From: Opitutaceae bacterium
GTDB lineage: Bacteria > Verrucomicrobiota > Verrucomicrobiia > Opitutales > Opitutaceae
Reading direction: 5' to 3'
NCBI GenBank assembly: GCA_014879845.1
Contig: JACSRI010000223.1
Span: forward strand, 1 to 37,977
DNA length: 37,977 bases
The position numbers were made by a program, and so were the translations under genes. The notes beneath the pieces were generated by a model. The model saw only the letters and a program-made list of their open reading frames with translations, searched no databases and was not told where the DNA came from. Position 1 is the first letter of the stretch, and each line of letters opens with the position of its first letter. Positions 1 through 6,765 of the stretch are shown here, in pieces.

Positions 1-147
1 AAACTCATCGGCGCGGGCGGCGGCGGTTTCCTCATGTTCTACGCCGGCGACAAGAAACGCCTGCGCCTCGCCATGCGCGAGAGGGGCCTGCAGGAGGTGC
101 GCTTCCGTTTCGACTTCGAGGGCACGCGCATCGTGGCGCAGGACTGA
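1..147 (+). CDS. GHMP kinase C-terminus, heptose 7-phosphate kinase-like (partial)
   Basis: The open frame runs in from the window edge and gives the last 48 residues of a protein ending in TGA at 145-147. It contains KLIGAGGGGFLMFY, the glycine-rich motif 3 of GHMP kinases in the form typical of D-glycero-D-manno-heptose 7-phosphate kinases (HddA type), followed by a basic helix and a VRFRFDFEG strand that also fits that group. Members phosphorylate heptose 7-phosphate at C1 in the cytoplasm. The SIS isomerase at 2061 and nucleotidyltransferase at 1172 support a heptose-activation pathway. The start and motifs 1 and 2 lie outside the window, so the substrate cannot be fixed; another sugar kinase of the same superfamily is possible. 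Confidence 0.75.
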   Translation, partial: KLIGAGGGGFLMFYAGDKKRLRLAMRERGLQEVRFRFDFEGTRIVAQD

Positions 148-152
148 CCTCC

Positions 153-1154
153 ATGCCGGGCGATTCCATGCGGGCCTGCATCGACCGGCCGACACCCGAG
201 ACGGTGTGCGACCCGCTCCACGTCGCCATCACCGGGTGGGTCCTCGCCGGCGGCGTGTCCGCGGCGCAGCGCGTCGAGGCCTACGACGGCGATCGCCTCG
301 TGGGAGGCACGACGCTCCTCTATGACCGTCCGGATGTCTGCGCGGCGCACGGCCTGACCGCACCGGTGCCGGCCGGGTTTACTGTCGTGGCCACACTGCC
401 CCACCGCATCGGCGAACGGTCGGTCACGCTCGAGCTGCGCGCCGCCACGGCGACCGACGCCGCAGCCGTGTCGATCGCCACAGTCAACGTTGTGCTGGCC
501 ACGCGGGACTATCGCCACAACCATTTCGGCGCCGCCCTGACCGACACGCAGTCCGAGCCCTGGGATCGCTCCCAGGTCTTCGGCTCCGGCCCGTCGCTGC
601 GCGAGGGCAGTCCGGAATGCCTCGCGCTGCTGATGCGCTATCTCGGTGCGCCGCCATGCGCGGTCATCGATATCGGCTGCGGCCTCGGCTATTACGGCAG
701 GCACCTGCTCGCCGCCGGCTACGCGTGGCTCGGCGTCGAGCGCAAGGACGACGACTGCCGCGAACTCGCACGCATGGGGCTGCCGCATCGTCGCGTCGAC
801 GGCCGCACGCTGCCGTTCGAGGCAGGCGCCTTCGAATGCGGCCTTTGTATCGAAGTCCTGGAGCACGTGCGCGACCTCGATGCGTTTCTCGCCGAGGTGC
901 GCCGCGTCGTGCGCCGCCGGTTCATCGTCTCCGTGCCGAACGCCGAGCTGATCGCCTACCTGCAGGATGTCTCGGCCGTGCCGTGGCACATGCTCGAGGC
1001 CGACCATCACCGTTTCTTCAGCCGGCCGACACTGGCCCGCGTCCTGGGCCGGCATTTCCGCTCGGTCGAGGTCTTCGACTATGCGCCTCATCCCATTCGG
1101 ACCTCCGAGGGGCTCGAGCTGCCCTACCACCTCCTCGCCGTGGCGACAGCCTGA
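153..1154 (+). CDS. Class I SAM methyltransferase with N-terminal beta-rich domain
   Basis: The protein has 333 aa. Residues from about 170 form a Rossmann methyltransferase: VIDIGCGLGYYG (171-182) is SAM motif I, FECGLCIEVLEHV is the motif around the conserved EVLEH, and FIVSVPN is a post-II strand, as in Methyltransf_11/25 families. Residues 1 to about 125 are a separate beta-rich region (CIDRPTPETV, a GWVLAGG strand, YDRPDV, PAGFTV) resembling the Ig-like accessory domain often joined to glycosyltransferases and methyltransferases in polysaccharide loci. The gene starts 5 bp after the kinase stop, with ATG at 153 or 168. It lies 17 bp before the nucleotidyltransferase, so one operon is likely. 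The acceptor, probably a sugar, is unknown. Confidence 0.85.
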   Translation: MPGDSMRACIDRPTPETVCDPLHVAITGWVLAGGVSAAQRVEAYDGDRLVGGTTLLYDRPDVCAAHGLTAPVPAGFTVVATLPHRIGERSVTLELRAATATDAAAVSIATVNVVLATRDYRHNHFGAALTDTQSEPWDRSQVFGSGPSLREGSPECLALLMRYLGAPPCAVIDIGCGLGYYGRHLLAAGYAWLGVERKDDDCRELARMGLPHRRVDGRTLPFEAGAFECGLCIEVLEHVRDLDAFLAEVRRVVRRRFIVSVPNAELIAYLQDVSAVPWHMLEADHHRFFSRPTLARVLGRHFRSVEVFDYAPHPIRTSEGLELPYHLLAVATA

Positions 1155-1171
1155 CACGCCCTCTCGATCCC

Positions 1172-1912
1172 GTGAACAAACCGCCCGCCCGTCCCGTCCA
1201 TGATCTCCCGGTCGCGCTGCTCGCCGGCGGCCTCGCCACGCGCTTGCGGCCGATCACCGAAAAGATCCCGAAGCTGTTGGTCGAGGTTGCGGGCGAACCT
1301 TTCTTTTCGCATCAGCTGCGACTGCTGCGGCAGGCCGGGCTCACGCGGATCGTCCTCTGCGTGGGTCACCTCGGTGAGATGATCGTCGATCACTACGGCG
1401 ACGGATCACGCTGGGGCATGCAGCTCGAATATTCGTTCGACGGCGACCGGCTGCTCGGCACGGGCGGAGCCCTGATCCGCGCGCTACCGCGGCTCGGCGA
1501 GAGCTTCTACGTGCTCTACGGAGATTCCTACCTGCCGATCGACTACGCGGCCGTGGGCCGCGCCTTCCTCGACTCCGGCAAGCAGGGCCTGATGACCGTC
1601 TACGAAAACCGCGGGCGCTACGACACGAGCAACGTGTGGTTCGAGGACGGAAACATCCGCGTCTATGACAAGCGGACGCACCTGCCGGAGATGCACCACA
1701 TCGACTATGGTCTCGGCTTGCTGCGCGCCTCGGCGCTCGCCGCCTACCCGCGCGACCAGGTCGTCGACCTCGCCGCGGTCTACGGCCGCCTTGTGGCCGA
1801 GGATCAACTCGCCGGCTACGAAGTCGCCCAGCGGTTCTACGAGATCGGCTCGCACGAGGGCCTGCGGGAGCTCGACGCGGTTCTGAGAGGTAATGAGGGA
1901 GTGAGGAAATGA
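1172..1912 (+). CDS. Sugar-phosphate nucleotidyltransferase, HddC-like
   Basis: The protein has 246 aa from a GTG start at 1172; the open frame extends much further upstream, but only as a shadow of the methyltransferase gene. LLAGGLATRLRP (16-27) is the NTP-binding signature of the NTP_transferase family, followed by KIPKLL with the usual lysine (K34), GTGGAL and YGDSYL with the metal-binding Asp. The length and the signature with Ala-Thr-Arg match D-glycero-alpha-D-manno-heptose 1-phosphate guanylyltransferases (HddC). Such enzymes join a sugar 1-phosphate to a nucleotide in the cytoplasm. Kinase and SIS neighbours fit. UTP/CTP-using relatives cannot be excluded by eye. The last residues (GNEGVRK) are encoded by a repeat arm described separately, so the C-terminus may have been extended by a repeat. 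Confidence 0.8.
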   Translation: MNKPPARPVHDLPVALLAGGLATRLRPITEKIPKLLVEVAGEPFFSHQLRLLRQAGLTRIVLCVGHLGEMIVDHYGDGSRWGMQLEYSFDGDRLLGTGGALIRALPRLGESFYVLYGDSYLPIDYAAVGRAFLDSGKQGLMTVYENRGRYDTSNVWFEDGNIRVYDKRTHLPEMHHIDYGLGLLRASALAAYPRDQVVDLAAVYGRLVAEDQLAGYEVAQRFYEIGSHEGLRELDAVLRGNEGVRK

Positions 1913-2034
1913 GGAAAGCGGCCAAAGCCTCGCGTCGCTTCTTGGATGACCACGACCAGCCACCATCCATCCACATTTCCCGATTCCAGCCACGTGCCCG
2001 CACCGCTTTGCTGAGAAGTCACCTCACTCCCTCA
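1894..2034. repeat. Nested inverted-repeat element spanning gene end and leader
   Basis: Three pairs of complementary arms are nested around one centre. TGAGGGAGTGAGG at 1894-1906 is exactly complementary to 2022-2034 (13 bp). AAAGCGG at 1915-1921 pairs with 2003-2009. TGGATG at 1943-1948 pairs with 1964-1969. The outer left arm overlaps the last codons of the nucleotidyltransferase; the right arm lies 26 bp before the SIS gene. The whole could fold as a long RNA hairpin or be a small non-autonomous palindromic element. No coding potential is evident in between. Confidence 0.55.
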
Positions 2035-2060
2035 ATCCCATACTCCCTGCCCCCTTCACC

Positions 2061-2657
2061 ATGTCCTACGCCGCCCAGCACCTGAAGGAAACCGCCGAGA
2101 TCATCGCCCGCATCGCCCCCGCTGACTGCGAGAAGTGCGTTGCCGAACTGCGCGCCGTGCGCGAGCGCGGCGGGCGCCTCTTCATTCTCGGCGTCGGAGG
2201 CAGCGCGGCCAACGCCTCGCACGCGGTGAACGACTTCCGCAAGATCGCCGGAATCGAGTGCTACGCACCGACGGACAACGTATCCGAACTCACGGCACGG
2301 ACCAATGACGAGGGCTGGGCCAGCGTCTTCGTCGAGTGGCTGCGCGGCTCGCGGCTCAACACGAAGGATGCCCTCCTCGTCTTCTCCGTGGGCGGCGGCA
2401 GCCTCGAGAAGAACGTTTCCCCCAACCTCGTGCACGCCCTGCAGCTCGCCAAGCAGGTGGGCGCGCGCGTAATCGGCATCGTGGGCAAGGACGGCGGGTT
2501 CACCGCGCAGGTCGCCGACGCGTGCGTGATCGTGCCGGTCGTCAACCCCGGCAACATCACGCCGCACTCCGAGGCGTTCCAAGCGGTGCTCTGGCACCTC
2601 TTCGTCTCCCACCCCGACCTCAAGGTGGCGCAGACGAAGTGGGAAAGCGTGCGTTGA
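2061..2657 (+). CDS. SIS-domain phosphosugar isomerase, GmhA-like
   Basis: The protein has 198 aa and is a single SIS domain. GVGGSAANASHAVND (44-58) is the phosphate-binding first loop, a second Ser/Gly loop (VGGGSLEKN) follows strand beta, and PHSEAFQAVLWHLF near the end corresponds to the C-terminal catalytic Glu/His helix of GmhA. Length matches sedoheptulose-7-phosphate isomerases (about 190-200 aa). GmhA converts sedoheptulose 7-phosphate to D-glycero-D-manno-heptose 7-phosphate, the first heptose step. The second loop differs from the canonical GmhA TSGNS form, so this is a divergent branch and another keto/aldo phosphosugar is possible. The leader is pyrimidine-rich with no Shine-Dalgarno. 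The gene converges on the YfhO-like gene downstream. Confidence 0.8.
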   Translation: MSYAAQHLKETAEIIARIAPADCEKCVAELRAVRERGGRLFILGVGGSAANASHAVNDFRKIAGIECYAPTDNVSELTARTNDEGWASVFVEWLRGSRLNTKDALLVFSVGGGSLEKNVSPNLVHALQLAKQVGARVIGIVGKDGGFTAQVADACVIVPVVNPGNITPHSEAFQAVLWHLFVSHPDLKVAQTKWESVR

Positions 2658-2699
2658 TCCCCGAGTCCTGATCCGCGATCCCCGAGGAAGGCCCGGGCC
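2656..2699. other. Convergent spacer with direct repeats and palindrome
   Basis: The 68-bp gap between two converging genes carries the 10-bp direct repeat GATCCCCGAG at 2656-2665 and 2677-2686 and the perfect palindrome GGCCCGGGCC at 2690-2699. No T-tract follows, so intrinsic termination is not clearly indicated. Confidence 0.35.
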
Positions 2700-2725
2700 A
2701 GGTCGGCGCGCACCCGCGGTGACGT

Positions 2726-5700
2726 TCAAGACACGCCGGATCGCGGCACCTGGCGCCACGCCCAGACGAAGGACACCAGCCCGAGCAGGATGCCGACAGC
2801 CGACATCGCGAGGGCGCGGTTCATTTCCTTGGGCCAATAGGAGAACCGCACCTCGTGGTCCCCTGCGCCGGGGATGACGATGCCCTTGAACGCGTGGTTG
2901 GCGCGGAAGTAGTCGACCTGACGGCCATCGAGAGTCACCCGGAAATCCTCAGGCACGAACCCCTCCGTCAAGACCACGACCCCGGGCCCGTCGGACCGCA
3001 CGCGAAATGTCGTGGTGTTGTTGGTCAGCCGGTAGTCGGTCGCTGCATACGCGGTCACCGGCGCCGGACCGCCGGCATCGAGCACGCCCTCCGGAAGCGA
3101 CACGCCGTCGAGGTCGCGAGCCTGGATCGCGGCGAACGGCTGGCCGAGGGGACCTGACTTCAGGCGCCCCACAAACTCATCCACCGACCCATAGGACCAG
3201 AGTCGGCTGGCGAAAAAGGCGCGCGGCCACGCGGTCTCGCTCTCGTAGATATCGAGATCCGCCGAAAGGCGGGGCGTGAGCCCGCTCATCCGCTCCGCCG
3301 GAGTCCCGGGAGGAGCAAGGTGATAGCGCACGTTGAGCGCATCCAGCGCCGGACGAAGCGTCGCGGCCTTGTCCTCGTTCCATTGGCTCCAGTCGCCGAC
3401 ACCCAGGCCCCAGAAGAGTTTCAGGATGCCGGCCGCGCGCGCGAACTCGTCGAGGTAGCCGTTGCGCAGGGGATCGGCGCCGTAGATCCCCTCCCAGCCG
3501 AACATCGTGTTGAATCCCGAGAAGAGCGCGTACCGAAGGCCGTTGGGTCGCGAGGGCTCAGTCATGTGCTCATCGACAAACGCCACGGACGGCGGCCTCA
3601 CGTGAAACGACGCCCGCACCTTGGGATTCACGACGTAGGCGTCGAACGGCGTGCGCAGATACGTGCCGTGTCGCCACACCATCACGACCGCGGCCGCGCC
3701 CAGAAGGAACACCGCCAGACCCGGCGACCGGCGGAGGCGCGCCGAGCTGAGGACAAGGATCACCACGGCGAGGGCGAGAGCCACGGATGGCAGGTAGGCG
3801 CGGAAGAAGGGGCTGTAGGTCGTCGCCGGCGCGGAGCCGAAATAGAGCCAGCCGAGCAGGATCACCCCAGCGGCGAACTTCAGGCAGTCCCGCGCCGCGG
3901 CCGGTCCGCCCGTCCCGGTGCACATCAGGCGGATGCCCCCGCCGGCGAGCACGGTCGCGATCACCACGAGGGCGGTCGCGAAGGTGCTGTCGACGTGGTT
4001 GATGTTGGCGACCAGCGGCACCTTCAGTATCCAGGATGCGGGCACCAAGCCGAAGACGACCGCCGCCGTGGCGGCGAACCCGACCGCCAATGCCACGGCC
4101 CCGCGATCGCCGAACGCCTCACGCGGCCGGATGACGATCCACCCCAGGCCGCAGAGCACGACCAGATTGGCCGCAGGCATCGCGTACGGCTCCCCGGGCC
4201 ACAGCGCGCGGAAGAGCATGTCCTCGAACAGCCCCGCGAACTGCCACGGCTTGGCCTGCACGACGGCGGCCACCGTGTGCACGGTCGCCGTCCGTTCGAG
4301 CGTGCCGAGAAAGACCATCCAGGTCGGCGCCGTGGCGAGCACATAGGCGCATCCCCAGAATCCGGCCCAGCCTGCGCGCACCAGGCGCATGCGCCACGGC
4401 GCGCGATCGACCAGCACCAGGACCAGACCGGTGAAGTTGAGGCAGACCATGATCATGGCCGCCTCCTTCACCGTGCCGCTGACGTGCACCTGCCAGTTGG
4501 CCAGCGCGAGCAGCGCCCCGCGGACCGCGAGCTCGCGCGGACCGGAGGCCGAGCGCAGGCCGAGCCACGCGACCAGGATCCAAGGCGCCGCCGTGAGCGA
4601 GAATTGGGCGGGATGATTGAGCCGGAACCCGAAGAAGCCGATGAACACCGCGGTCGCCGCGATGATCAGCGCGCTGGGCAGGTGCCGGATCCACAGCCAC
4701 ACGGCCAGGCCACACCCGAACGCGTACATCCATCGTGCCACGACGTACCGCACATCCCAGGCCCACGCTTCGCCGCCCGAAAGCACGACCGGGATGCTGA
4801 GGAGTTCGCCAAACATCAGCTGCCCCTGACCCAGCGCGGGCACGCCGCACATGGTGTAGCGATTCCAGAGCGGGAGTTCGCCGTCGCGGAGGATCGCGTC
4901 GCGGACGATCTTGGGCGCAAACAGGTGCCCGTAGAAGATGGCTCCCGTATCCGAACCTTTCGGATCCTCCAGAGGCTCCGTCTGGTATCCCGGAAGCGTG
5001 GGAAACCCCTCGTAGAGCAGGTACGTGCCGATATCCGGAGAGACGTAACTCTTGCCGAAGAAGATCACGGGGTGGCACTGGACGGCCACCGCCACGACAC
5101 TCACGACGGCGAGGCCGGCCACGGGATGTCGGGCCAACACCGGGGCCACGCGCCCGGCGAGCCGCGCCCAGGCCATGTGAACGAGCCATCCCCCGATCAG
5201 GAGAACCCCGGCAAAGGTCGCCCACCGCGACGCGTGCCGCCACACTGAGTTCCCGCGCAGGAGGATCAGGCGATGGGCCGGCTCGAGGCGCACCGTGAGG
5301 ATCGGGTCCCGTTGGCCCGGCTCGATCTCGACCCGAAATCCGTCGGCCCGGACCTCAGTGGATCGCACCTGTTGCACGGCCTCGAAGTTCTCCGGCCCGA
5401 TGCGCCCGAGCAGGCGACCCTCGGCCTCCTCGAATCGAGGATTCGTGACTTCGACCCATGTCGCGGTATCGGTCGGATCGAAACGCAGGGCCGTCACGCC
5501 GAGGTCCGGCAGCGGAAACCGGCACGTGACCGGCGGTCCGCCGGCCGTCACCGCCACGCTGACCGCGTCGCGGGCGTTGAAATGCTCGCCGGCGTCGTAG
5601 AACAGCTCCGCCCGTCCGGGCGCGTCGGCCGCGATCTCGGCGACGAACGCGACGCGCGACTGCGTGCGCGGGTCAATGGCGAAAAACGGCAGCGCCGCCG

Positions 5701-5848
5701 CGACTGCAAGCAGGCAGCAGATCAGCACAAACACCAGGGCCGGGCCGCGGGACACACGCACGGGGCGACAGTGGATCGCCCGCCCGCCGGATCCACTCCG
5801 AAACGCCACCCGCTCAGCCCGGCCCGCCCTCGTGCGCACCGATGACAT
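2726..5848 (-). CDS. YfhO-like polytopic membrane protein (paralogue 1)
   Basis: The protein has 1040 aa from the ATG; GTG codons at 5761 or 5755 would give an N-terminus closer to its paralogues. After one membrane helix (about 36-56) comes a beta-rich module (about 66-197; LFYDAG, FPLPDLG, LRFDP), a second helix, then a multi-spanning core with the YfhO hallmarks CHPVIFFGKSYVSPD, ELPLWNRYTMCGVPALGQGQ and FGFRLNHPA. A final periplasmic part has WPRAFF, YRLTNNTTTF and DFRVTLDGRQVDYFRANHAF, ending in a last helix. Characterised YfhO proteins use polyprenyl-linked sugars to glycosylate envelope polymers on the outer face of the membrane. Role here is inferred from family and from the GT2 genes nearby. 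It is divergent from the transaldolase gene. Confidence 0.8.
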   Translation of the reverse strand: MSSVRTRAGRAERVAFRSGSGGRAIHCRPVRVSRGPALVFVLICCLLAVAAALPFFAIDPRTQSRVAFVAEIAADAPGRAELFYDAGEHFNARDAVSVAVTAGGPPVTCRFPLPDLGVTALRFDPTDTATWVEVTNPRFEEAEGRLLGRIGPENFEAVQQVRSTEVRADGFRVEIEPGQRDPILTVRLEPAHRLILLRGNSVWRHASRWATFAGVLLIGGWLVHMAWARLAGRVAPVLARHPVAGLAVVSVVAVAVQCHPVIFFGKSYVSPDIGTYLLYEGFPTLPGYQTEPLEDPKGSDTGAIFYGHLFAPKIVRDAILRDGELPLWNRYTMCGVPALGQGQLMFGELLSIPVVLSGGEAWAWDVRYVVARWMYAFGCGLAVWLWIRHLPSALIIAATAVFIGFFGFRLNHPAQFSLTAAPWILVAWLGLRSASGPRELAVRGALLALANWQVHVSGTVKEAAMIMVCLNFTGLVLVLVDRAPWRMRLVRAGWAGFWGCAYVLATAPTWMVFLGTLERTATVHTVAAVVQAKPWQFAGLFEDMLFRALWPGEPYAMPAANLVVLCGLGWIVIRPREAFGDRGAVALAVGFAATAAVVFGLVPASWILKVPLVANINHVDSTFATALVVIATVLAGGGIRLMCTGTGGPAAARDCLKFAAGVILLGWLYFGSAPATTYSPFFRAYLPSVALALAVVILVLSSARLRRSPGLAVFLLGAAAVVMVWRHGTYLRTPFDAYVVNPKVRASFHVRPPSVAFVDEHMTEPSRPNGLRYALFSGFNTMFGWEGIYGADPLRNGYLDEFARAAGILKLFWGLGVGDWSQWNEDKAATLRPALDALNVRYHLAPPGTPAERMSGLTPRLSADLDIYESETAWPRAFFASRLWSYGSVDEFVGRLKSGPLGQPFAAIQARDLDGVSLPEGVLDAGGPAPVTAYAATDYRLTNNTTTFRVRSDGPGVVVLTEGFVPEDFRVTLDGRQVDYFRANHAFKGIVIPGAGDHEVRFSYWPKEMNRALAMSAVGILLGLVSFVWAWRQVPRSGVS

Positions 5849-5890
5849 CGTCCTTGCCGAACGGACGCCGGCACCGCTCTATTCCAGCAC
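5849..5890. promoter_or_regulatory. Short divergent intergenic region
   Basis: Only 42 bp separate the ATG codons of the YfhO-like gene (minus) and the transaldolase gene (plus), so both promoters would have to overlap here or inside coding sequence. If the YfhO-like gene starts at a GTG near 5755-5761 the gap grows to about 130 bp. No clear -35/-10 pair can be read. Confidence 0.35.
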
Positions 5891-6610
5891 ATGTCCTCGC
5901 TGGGGAACCTCAAAATCCAGATCTATGCCGACGGCGCCGACAAGGCCGGCATCCTGGACCTCTACGCCAAGCCCTACATCAAAGGTCTGACGACCAACCC
6001 GACCCTGATGCGCAAGGCGGGGATCGCCGACTACGAGGCCTTCGCGCGCGATATCCTGCAGCACGTCACGGCCAAGCCCATCTCGTTCGAGGTCTTCTCC
6101 GACGACTTCCCCGAGATGCGACGCCAGGCGCTGAAGATCGCGGGCTGGGCCCCGAACGTCTTCGTGAAGATTCCGATCACCAACGCGCGCGGCGAGAGTT
6201 CCGTGCCGCTGATCGGCGAACTCGCGCGCGAGCGGGTGCAGATCAACGTCACGGCCATGCTCACGCTCCAGCAGCTGCGCGAGGTCGCCGCCCTGCTGCA
6301 TCCCGAGGTGCCGTCGATTGTCTCGATCTTCGCGGGGCGCATCGCGGACACCGGAGTGGATCCCGAGCCGATCGTGCGCGAGGCGCTCACGATCATCCGT
6401 CCCCTGCCCAAGTGCCAGTTGCTCTGGGCCAGCGTGCGCGAGGTGCTCAACATCATCCAGGCCGAGCAGGCGGGTTGTCACATCATCACGGTGACGCACG
6501 ACGTGCTGGCCAAGGCGGCCAAGCTCCTCGGCATGGACCACACCGCGCTGTCGCTCGACACCGTGCAGATGTTTGCGCGCGACGCCGCGGCGGCCGGCTA
6601 CCGGCTCTAG
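5891..6610 (+). CDS. Transaldolase-family aldolase (short, TalC/Fsa-like)
   Basis: The protein has 239 aa and is a TIM-barrel class I aldolase of the small transaldolase branch. IYADGAD (11-17) carries the N-terminal Asp, GLTTNPTLM (32-40) is the transaldolase signature, FEVF (66-69) follows, and VFVKIPITN holds Lys93, placed as the Schiff-base lysine. The length is near TalC/Fsa (about 215-240 aa) rather than the 310-340 aa TalB type. True transaldolases interconvert sedoheptulose 7-phosphate plus glyceraldehyde 3-phosphate with erythrose 4-phosphate plus fructose 6-phosphate. Placement beside heptose-pathway genes suggests supply or reshaping of a sugar phosphate for the polysaccharide; a fructose-6-phosphate aldolase or a dedicated sugar synthase is also possible. 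Confidence 0.85.
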   Translation: MSSLGNLKIQIYADGADKAGILDLYAKPYIKGLTTNPTLMRKAGIADYEAFARDILQHVTAKPISFEVFSDDFPEMRRQALKIAGWAPNVFVKIPITNARGESSVPLIGELARERVQINVTAMLTLQQLREVAALLHPEVPSIVSIFAGRIADTGVDPEPIVREALTIIRPLPKCQLLWASVREVLNIIQAEQAGCHIITVTHDVLAKAAKLLGMDHTALSLDTVQMFARDAAAAGYRL

Positions 6611-6690
6611 CGTCACCCGACGCCACCAGCCCCATCGCATCCGATGCGCGCGAGAATCCGCACGCGGACGAAGCCGCCGAGGAAGCACCA

Positions 6691-6708
6691 GGGCGCGGGT
6701 GCGCGCCC
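6691..6708 (+). terminator. GC hairpin after transaldolase gene
   Basis: GGGCGCG (6691-6697), a GGTG loop and CGCGCCC (6702-6708) form a perfect 7-bp stem, 80 bp after the transaldolase stop and 57 bp before the next start. There is no T-tract, so it may be a weak terminator or an mRNA-stabilising structure. The surrounding 155-bp spacer shows nothing else recognisable. Confidence 0.35.
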
Positions 6709-6765
6709 CGCCGCGCCCGGGGCCGCGCGGATCCATAGATGCCTGGATTGAGTCAATTCGCCGCC

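Noticed and set aside
3320-5248. 642-aa open frame on the plus strand
   Set aside because: It is antisense to the first YfhO-like gene and has composition typical of a shadow frame.
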